Source of the DNA: Icerya purchasi
Taxonomy: Eukaryota; Arthropoda; Insecta; Hemiptera; Monophlebidae
NCBI GenBank assembly: GCA_039619475.1
Contig: CM077115.1
Coordinates: 492,549,352-492,613,351 of the forward strand
DNA length: 64,000 bases
Direction of reading: 5' to 3'
In this document: in pieces, positions 33,201 through 42,826 of the stretch
Numbering within the stretch: the first letter of the stretch is position 1
How the letters are laid out: each line of letters begins with the position of its first letter
The notes under the pieces: model-generated
The model's database searches: none
The model's input: the letters and a program-made list of their open reading frames with translations, nothing else
What the model was told of the DNA's origin: nothing
Position numbers and translations under genes: made by a program

Positions 33201-35365
33201 AGTTTTCAAAAAGAAGCAATAATAAATGTTACATGGAATAACATGTTTTGATGTATTTTAAATAAAAACAAAAGTATATTAACATTGAAATCCTCAAATG
33301 CTGCACCATAATTATATTTGAACAAAAATTCAATTTAGTCGACGGTATGAAGAATTAAAAATCATTTTATCTATTTTTCTGTTTTCTAATTTTTATGTGA
33401 TTCAACAACAAAGATTTGTTAAATTTTTGTTGGAACAGAATTTTTTAGCTTCATTTTTATACTGGAAATTCGTATTTTTACAAATTAAATTACATGAAAC
33501 ATAATACACAGTAATGGGAATAAACAAAGTGCCACTCTTTTTAACTGTTTGCAGTAATTCAAGGAAGTGTTCAAAATGTGACGTTTATAAGAAACGACAA
33601 CATAATATAAATAGTATTCTATGCAAAAGAGTATAACTTAAACTTAAAAAAGGAAATTCAAAAGGAAATAAATTCGATTTTATTTATTTACAATAAAATT
33701 TAGTATGTATGAATTTATCCATATCAACTAAAATTTGATTACATAATAATCAAATCAGATCATTTTATTATTATTATTATTAATTCAAAGCCAAAAGTGC
33801 ATTGTACAGCGTGAATAATGAAAATAATATTCAATTTTAAAAATTATTACAAAATCTAACCATAAAAATTATGAAAAAAACAAAACATAATAATAATAAT
33901 TAAATAAACATTAAGATTTACTTTTATTATATTCCGCAAAGCCTTCTTCTCCCATTTCAGTAATTAATCGTTGTTTCCATCGTTCTAAAATTAACCGATC
34001 AATATCTGACATGGTTTCTCTTAATATTACAGTAACGGACGGATATAAAATACTATCGGAAGATCTCACATTTGTAATTAACGGCGATTTAGTCTCATCG
34101 TAAAGCGGTTTTGAGCTATTACACAGAGGAAATGAATTTATTATCGGTTCATCTATTAACAAATTCACATAAAGTTCATGATTGTTTTATCTAAAATCAA
34201 GCGATAAAAACAATAAATATTAGCGATCAAATATGCAACCGATGAAGTTAAAAATATACGTGGACTAATATAAAAAATAATGTACTACTGGGAACTACAA
34301 AATACAATTATATAAAATAACCAAAATTCTTGAAACTCATGTTTAAAGTTTTAATCCTTTATAAAACAAAGTTTTATACTTTTTTAAAAAAATTTAATTC
34401 GATCAATTGTTTAAATAAAGAACTTTTCGACATGCACATTTAACTACTCTACTATAATTGAATGATGATCCGCATTAATTTATAATAATTTCAATGTTAA
34501 CTTAAAAATATATTGTTAACAAGAAATGTCAGTCCATAAGTGGTCTATATACTTTCTAATGTGCGTCAAATGGTTAAATGAACTGTATTCATAATATTAC
34601 GAAAAGAGTAAAAAACAAATAATGCGAAAATAATAAAATTCAATTATATGTATGCGCAACAGAATTCAACACGAAACACTAAAAATTACGATGCACAGGT
34701 AAAATATATACACTAAGCTAAAAATTAAAAAGGGTTGCGATACTGAATTCGTTAATAAAATTAAGCTTAGTCTTTCAAACTCTTTAATTACTTAAAAAAT
34801 AATATCGCATTTCCAATTCATTTTCATTTACATAGCCTGAATAAAACGTATATTCAAGAAAATTACGAGTATTTTATAAAATAGCTAAATTGTCAAGGAC
34901 TTTTACTTCAAATTTACTTTTTTTTACTAAAAACATTACAATTAATTTTATTTTATAACTCACAAAGTAGTAGATTACAATTTACATTAACCATTATTAA
35001 AGCTCCAGTAATTTTTTACATTATATATATGAAGAGTATTTTATACCTTTGTCAGAAGAAATATTCTGTTCACTAGCATTTATAGCACTTCCAGTTGTTT
35101 TCCTCTTTACGTTAAATTGTATAATTTTTTTTGATTTACCGTTTGAAACTTCTTTACCAATGGGGACATCTTTATTTGTTTCATCGGTGATAATTTTTTG
35201 CGGTTCTTTTATGATATCTCCGAACAAAAACTTATTTTCATAATAGTAATTTTTAATCTTTTTTTTAGTATCTACTTTTTCAACAATTATTTTAAATGAA
35301 AATCGTTTTCCAATAATAGCCTCTAACCCCCACAACCGCAACAAACTCTTAACACCAGTATTCAT
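22090..35365 (-). CDS. MGME1: Mitochondrial genome maintenance exonuclease 1 (MGME1)
   Basis: A RecB-like PD-(D/E)XK single-strand exonuclease of mitochondria that trims flaps and ends during mtDNA replication. The coding exons on minus, 5' to 3', are 35365-35047, 34152-33922, 33012-32796, 23614-23482 and 22245-22090. All introns are GT-AG and every phase fits, giving 351 aa (human 344). The N-terminus MNTGVKSLLRLWGLEAIIGK is basic and amphipathic, as for a mitochondrial targeting sequence. Conserved blocks are PSVTVILRETM with LERWKQRLITEMGEEGF, QGTLMHEII (H193), GILDCVAHFK (D250), VLIDWKKSEK (D263, K265) and QLSAYMGALNYDDNYPF. The D/D/K spacing of 13 and 2 equals that of human D238/D251/K253. 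The last exon ends YWKSWLLRLVKYSNVQKA, matching the family end. Intron 3 (23615-32795, 9.2 kb) is packed with transposons. Confidence 0.95.
22470..22600 (+). mobile_element. tRNA-derived SINE with A tail
   Basis: An A-box-like TGACGTAGTTGG (22479) and B-box-like GAGTTCAATTCC (22518) are followed by a short unrelated body and an A run (22578-22600). This is the layout of a tRNA-headed SINE. It lies in the last intron of MGME1, opposite to the gene. Confidence 0.6.
23615..27802. other. left half of MGME1 intron 3: repeats and microsatellites
   Basis: No host exon is seen here. It contains poly(T)/(A) runs (23765, 24150, 25960, 26541), a (TA)n block at 27031-27083 and another at 27243-27288. 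At about 25541-25652 lies a dispersed repeat shared with 61147-61247. Long open frames at 25974-26605 on minus are Phe/Leu/Ser-rich translations of purine-rich low-complexity DNA, not genes. Confidence 0.4.
25541..25652 (+). repeat. dispersed repeat, copy 1
   Basis: About 100 bp match 61147-61247 in the same orientation. Shared words include TGATGTTT, GCGCTGAG and AATTTACATTTACATAAT. The family is unknown. Confidence 0.6.
27803..28160 (+). mobile_element. tRNA-like unit, probable SINE
   Basis: 27803-27878 resembles a tRNA: GTCGTCG pairs with CGACGAC (27871-27877), with an A box TAGCCTAGTTGC (27813) and a B box GGTTCGATTCC (27857). The anticodon and T stems are poorly paired, so it is not a functional tRNA gene. 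It is followed by an unrelated body with a (TAAA)n stretch and GGCAATGGCAAACCACCACG, a phrase I associate with insect SINEs. The unit's end is uncertain. Two perfect palindromic pairs follow (CTACCTATTC/GAATAGGTAG and GCTCGAATTCGAGC) between 28109 and 28162. Confidence 0.5.
28200..29570. other. intronic AT-rich stretch
   Basis: Nothing recognised apart from poly(A) runs near 28378-28405. It is still within MGME1 intron 3. Confidence 0.35.
29590..30045 (+). pseudogene. fragment of an uncharacterised transposon-associated ORF
   Basis: The reading contains CNNSSNNFGYICEEYTIKK, then NITKFIKKVYFTYFSVRLG, then DQEKSRAPHK. After about 115 AT-rich bases it continues VCYVCVEERRRWSR, then (frameshifted) REQKNHTTDDCYFCNIR, and stops near 30045. 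The pattern of Cys pairs, LGDQ-x-K-x-x-APHKVC, and W/REP-x-NH-x-x-DCYFC belongs to an uncharacterised ORF that is very multicopy in insect genomes. That association is from memory. It is broken and intronic to MGME1 on the opposite strand. Confidence 0.55.
30155..32645 (+). mobile_element. RTE-type LINE, decayed, interrupted by a Harbinger element
   Basis: Linker and reverse-transcriptase fragments occur in order. TIQLIEKRRDII with following basic coiled sequence (about 30185) leads to KSKRAPGIDEILPEMIKDF (30603-30660). Then LIHKKGDKKSLKNYRLLSVL, EQPREQAGFRK and LYLGLVELKKTFDSV (31640-31900) give the RT fingers and palm. After a deletion that removes the YxDD catalytic region (about 31937-31950) come IGLKINPKKTKVM, VDRIEKAERRMEYTLSGIRL, CKWAGHIARLTNERWTKEVL and ARRWTDEIIAQAGHTWIREA. 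The 3' end is a (GAA)n tract at about 32625-32641, as expected for RTE tails. It is 5'-truncated, with stops in the first part, and lies antisense to MGME1. Confidence 0.88.
30739..31638 (+). mobile_element. 900-bp PIF/Harbinger non-autonomous element
   Basis: The termini GGGAGAGCGCCC (30739) and GGGTGCTCTCCC (ends 31638) belong to about 45-bp imperfect inverted repeats that continue as AAGCGATACGATTCCGATAC. TAA is duplicated at 30736-30738 and 31639-31641. Taking out the element and one TAA makes the host LINE read ITILIHKKGDK without a break. A 3-bp TWA duplication is diagnostic of PIF/Harbinger. Inside, about 31096-31215 reads MNKETFNWLVEKIGQKL, then KKTPILEHL and TAETYF, resembling the N-terminus of HARBI1-type transposases. 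It is therefore a deletion derivative. Confidence 0.85.
33013..33921. other. MGME1: MGME1 intron 2
   Basis: AT-rich intron between coding exons 2 and 3, with GT at 33920-33921 and AG at 33013-33014 on the minus strand. No element recognised. Confidence 0.7.
34153..35046. other. MGME1: MGME1 intron 1
   Basis: Phase-1 intron joining DK|G to AT|GAA. The acceptor is TTAATAG at 34153-34159 (minus strand). A nearer-looking AG upstream (about 34190) would bring an in-frame TAA, so the later one was chosen. Confidence 0.7.
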
Positions 35366-35472
35366 ATTTACAATAAATACAACATTGAACCAATTTTATT
35401 TAGAACCAGGAAGATTCCATTAATGATAATCTAAATAAGACGCGCCAAAAATATCGGTAAGGTAGTTTGTAA
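35366..35472. promoter_or_regulatory. putative bidirectional promoter of MGME1 and a + strand transcript
   Basis: Only about 90 bases separate the MGME1 start codon (minus) from a strong + strand splice donor, ATCG|GTAAGG at 35453-35462. That suggests a divergent transcript with a non-coding first exon. A hAT-like element sits directly to the right. No core promoter motif was identified, so this is inference from layout. Confidence 0.3.
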
Positions 35473-37437
35473 TAGAGGTGTGTAACTCAGTACTGATTCG
35501 AATCAAAGATTCGAATCTTTCTACTGATTTGATAGATTCGAAACAGTAATATAAATAAAGGTAACTCAGTAACTCAGTAACTCTTTTGACTCACTAATTC
35601 AGTAGTCTAGAATTAAAACAAATTGCCCTGTGATCTATGATTGTAACAGATGTTTAATTTACAAAGAAATTTGAATTTACAAAACAACAACTAATAAGAA
35701 TTTTTTAAGTGCTTTAATAATTACTACTTTGCTGTATTAGTCTCAAAACAACTGAACAAATTTAGAATTTGTTGTTAAAACAATTTAAACAGCCTGTTAA
35801 TTAGCTTCGAATTCCAAATATGAAGTAGTTTAACTTCAAACATTTGCTTTAACGATCCGTTTTTTTTATCTGCATATTTAACACCTTCAAATATATAAAA
35901 TAATTATTACTTAATATATAAATATATTACACAATTAAATATTTCACAAGTTTTATAAAATATTAGATTTGTTGTTTTCTAACGAAATTTCTACAAACTT
36001 CCTTACTTCCAGTGATAATTAGAATTTGTTATAGAAATTAACTTTACCACTCAAAATACTGTGTATTAGTAACTAAAGTTCATTTTAGTTAATGTTAAAA
36101 TTATTCAAAATTCAGAATATAATAAAATATTTCTTTAGTTTTAAACATTCCTTTGCAATTACAATTTCATAACTAACTAAACATCATAGTTAGTTTCTTT
36201 AAATTCTACTTCTAATTTTGTTTGTATTACATTTTTTCAATCTTTCGTTATTTATAAAGAAAGTTCTTTAAAAAATTAATACGTCGCTAAAGTTTAATTC
36301 ATCGCTTTTATTTTTTCTACAAATGTTAATTTAAATGATATACAGTAGCTTTTATAATAAAAACAAATTTGACACAAAGTATAAATTAATACAATTATAA
36401 TTAATAATACTACCAGTTATTTTTCTTATTTATTTTTACACAATAAACGATACTAACCATTAACTTTAGCCAATTTACACGTTTCTCTGTAATACTGCAT
36501 AATATGTTTATTTTAAAAAAAATTGGTTGCCTGTAAAGTCGGTATACGGGCGAAAGTTTTACGTGACAACGACTTTGAGTGGTAAAATAATTTTAATGTG
36601 AATATTCATTCGTATAGTAGGAAGAAGGATGAAATAATAGTAACAATTTAAAACATTTATTTATACAAAGAATTATATTTAAAACATTAATTTATACAAA
36701 GAATCTCGCACTGAATTTCATATTAACAAAATTTTATTTTTACCTTTACACATACATACGTATTTATATACAAATATACATACAATAACTTGCAATAGTT
36801 GCAATACATTTGCGTACAATGAAACAGCGTTTACTACAACTTAACTTGTTCCTATCTGAGTGATTTTGTTGAGGATAGGGCGATGATAGGAGAAATATGA
36901 AATGAAAGGAAGTGTTTCTGCTGTAATGTGCCTAGAAATTATTGTTTCTCATATTTTTTTCTCATATTTTTAAAATGTCTGTCTCTCTCCCTCTTAGGCG
37001 GGCTAACCATGCCCGAGTGGAAGGGACGCGTGCCTCTCAGTCGCTCTCATTGTGAGCGCATAACGTGAGCGGAGCGTAACGCAGTTTCTTCAAGTGTCAC
37101 CCGGCAAACCAATTTATAAGACGTTGTCACGTCAAAAAAATGATACCCTTTATTAAAATGTAAACAAAAATGACTTCTAAACCTGTCAGCTGAAAACTCT
37201 ATAATTGCAACTGCTTGAGAATAATTTCAGCTATCATCATACGCTTCTTTACCGTTTCATTGTCGTGGATGAAAATCACTCAGTGAATAATTCAGAATTA
37301 AATGTTTTAATTGATTTACTGAGTCAACTGAGTCAACTGAGTTAGTGAGTTACTGAGTTACTGATTGTATACAATCAATTTACTGAGTCAGATTCAAAAG
37401 AGTCACTCATTGCAATGAGTTACTTTTCCCATCTCTA
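35473..37437. mobile_element. hAT-like element, 1965 bp, with 8-bp target duplication
   Basis: The left end TAGAGGTGTGTAACTCAG and right end (reverse complement TAGAGATGGGAAAAGTAACT) are inverted repeats. They are flanked by a perfect 8-bp direct repeat GTTTGTAA at 35465-35472 and 37438-37445, the hallmark of hAT insertions. Subterminal regions are rich in ACTCAGT/ACTGAGT repeats (35560-35610; 37315-37400). No transposase frame was seen, so it is non-autonomous. The middle (about 36515-37135) differs in composition, has several GC-rich words such as GGCGGGCTAACCATGCCC, and may be a nested element. Confidence 0.8.
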
Positions 37438-37474
37438 GTTTGTAAACAAGTTGGCGTGCTTACTAAAATTACCA

Positions 37475-37689
37475 CTAGGAGTGCATCAAAATCGTTAAAG
37501 CAAAAAGCTGAAGCTTTAATTTTTCAATCCTTTATTGTTTTAAAGTATACGGATTATAAATATAAAATGGATATATTGAAGAATTTATTTAATAAATATG
37601 ATTTCAAATTTGATGATGATTTTTATAATGGCTACATAAAGGATAAAGAAAATTATGAAAATTTCATTACAGCTATGAAATCAATATGA
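37475..37689 (+). CDS. small unknown coding exon
   Basis: An acceptor-like ACCACTAG (ends 37474) opens a frame containing SASKSLKQKAEALIFQSFIV, then KMDILKNLFNKYDF, and ending YENFITAMKSI at 37689. It is followed by AATAAA at 37766. The frame is also open leftwards across the GTTTGTAA site. If the hAT element is removed, reading continues from about 35435, giving roughly 85 codons without a stop. The first in-frame ATG is at 37567 (MDILKN). Composition is lysine-rich and low in GC. I do not recognise the protein. It may be the second exon of a gene divergent from MGME1. Confidence 0.35.
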
Positions 37690-37845
37690 ATTTCCTTTAT
37701 TATAAATGTAACTTTTTTTAAAATTTTTTTGTATGTGTGTATACATATCACAAATTTTTAGAAAAATAAAACTATTTCGTTTAAGTTTTTAAAAAGTATA
37801 GTTATATATGTACATATATATTTAATAAAATTATCAAAATCATTC

Positions 37846-38229
37846 ATAACCGCCCATCACTCTACACATAAATATATAGATTTAATTCTAAACCAAATTC
37901 GCATTTCGTATTAACCGGACTCTGGTTGACACTTTTGATTTTGATCAGCAAAATATTGATTTATTTTCATCCAGAAGATAATTAATTCAATAATTTGCAG
38001 CTATTCTTTAATACTAAATAAATTAGTAAAATATAAAGTTAAAACTAATAGCTTTTAACATCTTTTAATCGATTATTGACTTATATTTATTAATTATACA
38101 GATTTAAAAGTTTTAAATAAGTCTAGAGTTGAAGTTTGATTCAGATTCGGAGTTATTTTGTGATTTGAATCCGTAGGGGCTCAGATTCGAATGATTAAAT
38201 CACAAAAATTACTTAATTACCCATCTCTA
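37846..38229. repeat. hAT-type terminal remnants
   Basis: CCGCCCATCACTCTA (37849 on) and ATTACCCATCTCTAG (ends about 38229) both look like right-hand hAT ends. The latter is close to the end of the 35473-37437 element and is preceded by a run of ATTCGAATC-type words, also found in that element. Matching left ends were not located. Confidence 0.4.
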
Positions 38230-40542
38230 GCTTATTTATCCTTTGCATTATATAATACCAATAATTCTTATGTATTTTAAAGGGAAATTATTGAAATTGT
38301 AATAATAATATAGTATTAATAAATTCGTTATTTTATAATCTAACTATCGGCGATCTAACAAACTGCTAAAAATTTTAATATTAAATATTTTTGTTCCATT
38401 GTATTCAGAGAGGATAATACACAAATGTTATGCTGCAAATGCTATTGAGTAGGAAGGAACTAGATTTAGAACACTTTTTTTTCTTTATTATTTTTGGATT
38501 GGCCGAAAAATGACATCAGTCCAGCAGACCTAAGATTTAGAACATGTGTATTTATAATCAAAAAATGTTCATAATCAAAATTTATAAAAATAATCGAAAG
38601 ATCTATAAAAATATCGATTTTAACTGTATTGACAAAAATAAGTGTGCGTGATGAAATTCAAATTTTTTTACTTTTTTCATTGCTGGGATTTTTTATTTTC
38701 GGTATTGAGTGTTGTAATTTTTGACGAATTATAATTTAAGCTGTTTTGGTCGAAGGTAAATGTATAATTTTTGCCTTTTTATTATATTAAAAGTATGTTT
38801 TAATACTAGTGTTTTGTTGCATAATACAATTTATAGCTTACTGAATGTATTATTAATAATTAGAGGTTGTTGTTTTTGTTATCTTTTAATTAATTGCACT
38901 ACATTAATTTAATATGAATAATATATGGTCAGTATTACAAAAATTAGAGCAATTTAAAGTCACTTCAAATAAGTTTAATTTACATAAGCTATAGTTTTAC
39001 TTATTACACTATTTAGTGCTGTTTCCTTGGTAAATCCCTGAGCTTTGTTATGTAGTGCAAAGAGAAAAAACCGTTATTTAGAGAGAACTATTTTTAATTG
39101 AAAGTTCCATGTTCTTTTGTTTTTTAGAATTATCATTTAGTAATACTTCCCATGTTTTGTGACCAATTTTTGAACATGAAATTGAGCTCGTCCTTGGAAT
39201 ATATATTTTAAGCCAAATGCGTATTGAGCGGCAGTCCAAAATACAAGCTTCGCAATGTTACGCTGTGCAGCTAAAAAAAATTACATACCTTACCTGTTTA
39301 CGGGTAGTGGGAAGCAGTTTTGTGGTGTAGTTTGACGAGGGCAGAAGCCATTTCGTGTATTTAAGTAAAATTTTTGCATATTCAAAATAGAGTATAATGG
39401 AAAAGAGGACGGAATATCATCATTTGAACACTGAGTCAGATTCAGATGCCTGGTTAGAAACATTTTTATGTATCAAAAGTCAGAGAAGATAATTGCGCCG
39501 ACAATAAAGTTTTTCAATTACATCTGAATCAAGTAGAGTTTGAAGAAATTCGTAATATAATTCAATCAGTTAGTTGCGTACATTACGGGACAGGTACAGA
39601 CTAATTCAATTATTTTTCTCCTAAATGCTCCATTGTAGGCAAACGAATACAATAAAAAGCCGTACGTTTGATGCAGTTTTTATGACATAGCCACAAGCCC
39701 GCTGCAAGTAGATACACCTTTTTGTAATCACTACATGCGGTCAAGTGGACACAAAATTTATACAGCGAATAAATCAAATCTCCGACTAGATGTATGTATG
39801 ATATCTTTTAAAAGGCTTTAAAACATTTCTTTATAAGAAGCTGTCTCGTTCTTTTTTAGACAATAGATAACCCTCGTGTGTTTTAGCTACATATTTTTAC
39901 GGCGAAACTGTATGATGATGGTAAAATAAGATATGAGAATTCGTGTTTCTCGATAATAACGACTTTTGATTTTCTGATCGTTCAAAATTTCCCAACAAGT
40001 GTATTTTATTCATGGAATTAATTTATATATTCACATTAGAGTGTTTAAATGTATTGAAAATTAACCTTAGTGTATACGATTTTACATATGTTCCGTACCA
40101 AATAAGGCGAGGGTTCCAAATGAACGTACTACATTATTTTACGTGATTTTCTTCAAATTATTAACACTACATAATATGAAATACTAGCAAAGAAAAAAGA
40201 AAGATTTTGGCTTTCGAGTAAAATAAAAATAAAAATAACCCTAGTAGTTAAAAGTATTATTTGCTGCGAACATTTAATGACATACAAGTTTTTTCGAAAT
40301 GAAAATACATTGTTTCCGCATGCTTTTTATAAATATATAACGACTCACATTTTTTTTTAAATTATTTAATTTAAATTTCGTCTTTATTTTCGTCATTTTT
40401 ATTTTTGTGCATAAAATTAAAATAATTTATCGATGTAAACGGTAGAAAATTATTAGCGAATTTTGTTAAACCTGTACAAATCTTTCCGCAATATAGTCTA
40501 CAATAGATATTTAATTTCAATAATTTGCCATTTATGTTTCAG
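38230..40542. other. upstream region and putative 5' UTR intron of YME1L
   Basis: A donor GTCGAAG|GTAAAT at 38755/38756 and an acceptor ATGTTTCAG|TT at 40542/40543 could bound a 1.8-kb 5' UTR intron of YME1L. The region around 39397-39600 has short broken frames (MEKRTEYHHLNTESDSDAW and VFQLHLNQVEFEEI) that may be remnants of an unidentified transposon gene. Confidence 0.3.
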
Positions 40543-40663
40543 TTAAGCTGATCATATGTAAAAGCACAATTGGCAATATCAAAGAAAATTGTTTTATGCT
40601 TGTGGATTTACATAATTTACCGACACATATGCGGAATTCGTTTAATTCCGTTTTTATTTGATA

Positions 40664-42826
40664 ATGTTTACCGTTCAGTTACACAATCAAGCTTTATACC
40701 ATCTTTCACAACTCACTACTGCAGCTGTTGCATACAGAAAACCGCGCACCCATTATGCCAGAAAAAATTGCAGTTGTAACAGCGGCCTTTTAGCCAGTGA
40801 AGAATTATCGATACCATTGTTAGAAATAAAACGGCAGCTTCATCTTGATCATCCGATTCTATGTACGCAGTTAGATTTCCCATTATCGTTTATATCATGT
40901 AAGCAAAGGAAACGTCGTCTGTTAGATTCGAAATGGAAGACGTCGTACGTATCAGCCGCTACGTTCGCTTTAAACAAACAAGGCATACCGGCCGAAGAAG
41001 TAGAAAATCTTTTGATTCGAATTCAACCCTATCGCCATAATCGTCATTTTGCAAATAATAAGATTTACATCACTAATTTAAGTAGACTGACCGGTTTACA
41101 AGTACGACATTTTAAAACGGATCGAAGTAATGTAGCGGAAACGCTCCGAGCTCCGAGCTTATCGGCTCGCATTAAGAAATTATTTCCAAGCGACGGATTT
41201 GCGAATCCTTTTGAAAAAACTGCATTTTTAGGTAATGACGTGTTGAAGAATGTAGATCGACTATCGGACGATGAAGCTCAAAAGGTAAAAGTAGCTTTTG
41301 CCGAGGGCTACATTGCCGGGCAACATAAAGGACCGAATAAAGCGGCCAAATTACTGAAGGCTATACAAAATTTTTTGCTAGTGACTCTGATAATCGCTTC
41401 TCTGATAGTTATGTTAGCGTCCGCCAGCGGAACAGTATTTAAATTACAGCTTGGTTCGCAAGTGGAAGTTGACGCGCAAGAAATCGATATAACGTTCAAC
41501 GATGTAAAAGGAGCGGACGAAGCGAAACAAGAACTAATGGAAGTCGTGGAGTTTTTGAAAAATCCGGAAAAGTTCTCTGCATTAGGCGGTAAACTACCGA
41601 AAGGTGTACTGTTAGTTGGGCCGCCGGGTACAGGAAAAACGTTGTTAGCTAGAGCGGTAGCTGGTGAAGCGGGAGTGCCATTTTTTCACGCTGCCGGATC
41701 CGAATTTGACGAAATACTTGTCGGTCAAGGCGCTAGACGAGTAAGAGATTTATTTAATGCTGCTAAAAATCGTGCTCCTTGCGTTATATTTATTGATGAA
41801 ATCGACGCAGTCGGAGGAAAACGGACGAATTCAGTTTTACATCCGTACGCGAATCAAACAATTAATCAGTTACTGTCGGAAATGGATGGTTTTCATCAAA
41901 ATGAGGGCGTCATTGTGTTAGGCGCTACAAATCGTAAAGAAGACTTGGACAAGGCTTTGCTGAGACCTGGAAGATTCGATGTCGAAGTGCACGTGCCGAT
42001 CCCGGACTTCACTGGTCGTCGAGATATTCTTAATCTATACTTGAGTAAAATTAAATGTAAAGATATTAATGTTGATTCATTAGCGCGCGGTACGGTCGGA
42101 TTTACTGGAGCCGATTTGGAGAATATGGTAAATTTGGCGGCTATTAGGGCTGCGATCGACGGTGCTAAATTCGTCTGTATGCAGCATTTAGAGTACTCGA
42201 AAGATAAGGTATTAATGGGTCCGGAACGTAAGACAAGAATACCGGATGAAGAAGCGAACGAAATAACGGCTTATCATGAAGGCGGTCATGCTTTAGTCGC
42301 ATACTACACGAAAGATTCGATCCCGATTCATAAGGTTACAATTATACCGAGAGGTTCGTCTTTAGGGCACACGGCCTTCCTACCGGAAAAAGAACATTAC
42401 CACAGTAAGAAATCGCAACTGTTGGCCAGTATGGATACCGCAATGGGAGGACGCGCGGCCGAAGAATTAGTTTTTGGTCCAGACAAGATCACATCGGGTG
42501 CTGCTAGTGATCTAAAGAATGCTACCGCGATTGCAACGCACATGGTTAAAGACTGGGGTATGTCGGAGAAAGCTGGATTACGGGCTTACAATTCAAATGA
42601 TTCGTCTGTTATAAATGTGAACGAACTAAGTCCAAATACAGCTGAGGCTATCGATTGCGAAATTAAAAAACTATTACAGGATTCCTATGAAAGAGCAAAA
42701 AATATTTTAAAAACGCACGCCAAGGAACATAAACAACTAGCCGAAGCTCTTTTAAAATATGAAACGCTAGAAGCTGATGACGTTAAAGCTATAATAAGTC
42801 CGAAGAAGGAGGAAAAATTACTGTAA
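40664..42826 (+). CDS. YME1L: ATP-dependent zinc metalloprotease YME1L (i-AAA)
   Basis: Inner-membrane mitochondrial protease that faces the intermembrane space and degrades or processes proteins such as OPA1 and import factors. The frame is a single exon of 720 codons. The ATG at 40664 ([17 protein letters not shown]) was preferred because it is the first in-frame ATG. Order of parts: a long N-terminal region with presequence character; a membrane helix at about 237-256 ([15 protein letters not shown]); an AAA+ domain with Walker A GPPGTGKT (319-326), Walker B VIFIDEID (D378, E379) and second-region LLRPGRFD; and an M41 peptidase domain with HEGGH (538-542) and the third zinc ligand D616 in ASDLKNAT. 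Length is close to human YME1L1. The coding region has no stop or frameshift. Absence of any coding intron is notable in a genome with such long introns. Short upstream ATGs occur between 40543 and 40663. Confidence 0.97.
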   Translation: MFTVQLHNQALYHLSQLTTAAVAYRKPRTHYARKNCSCNSGLLASEELSIPLLEIKRQLHLDHPILCTQLDFPLSFISCKQRKRRLLDSKWKTSYVSAATFALNKQGIPAEEVENLLIRIQPYRHNRHFANNKIYITNLSRLTGLQVRHFKTDRSNVAETLRAPSLSARIKKLFPSDGFANPFEKTAFLGNDVLKNVDRLSDDEAQKVKVAFAEGYIAGQHKGPNKAAKLLKAIQNFLLVTLIIASLIVMLASASGTVFKLQLGSQVEVDAQEIDITFNDVKGADEAKQELMEVVEFLKNPEKFSALGGKLPKGVLLVGPPGTGKTLLARAVAGEAGVPFFHAAGSEFDEILVGQGARRVRDLFNAAKNRAPCVIFIDEIDAVGGKRTNSVLHPYANQTINQLLSEMDGFHQNEGVIVLGATNRKEDLDKALLRPGRFDVEVHVPIPDFTGRRDILNLYLSKIKCKDINVDSLARGTVGFTGADLENMVNLAAIRAAIDGAKFVCMQHLEYSKDKVLMGPERKTRIPDEEANEITAYHEGGHALVAYYTKDSIPIHKVTIIPRGSSLGHTAFLPEKEHYHSKKSQLLASMDTAMGGRAAEELVFGPDKITSGAASDLKNATAIATHMVKDWGMSEKAGLRAYNSNDSSVINVNELSPNTAEAIDCEIKKLLQDSYERAKNILKTHAKEHKQLAEALLKYETLEADDVKAIISPKKEEKLL

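Noticed and set aside
34153..34190. alternative upstream acceptor for MGME1 exon 2
   Set aside because: It would place an in-frame TAA near the start of the exon; the acceptor at 34153 gives a clean phase-1 join.
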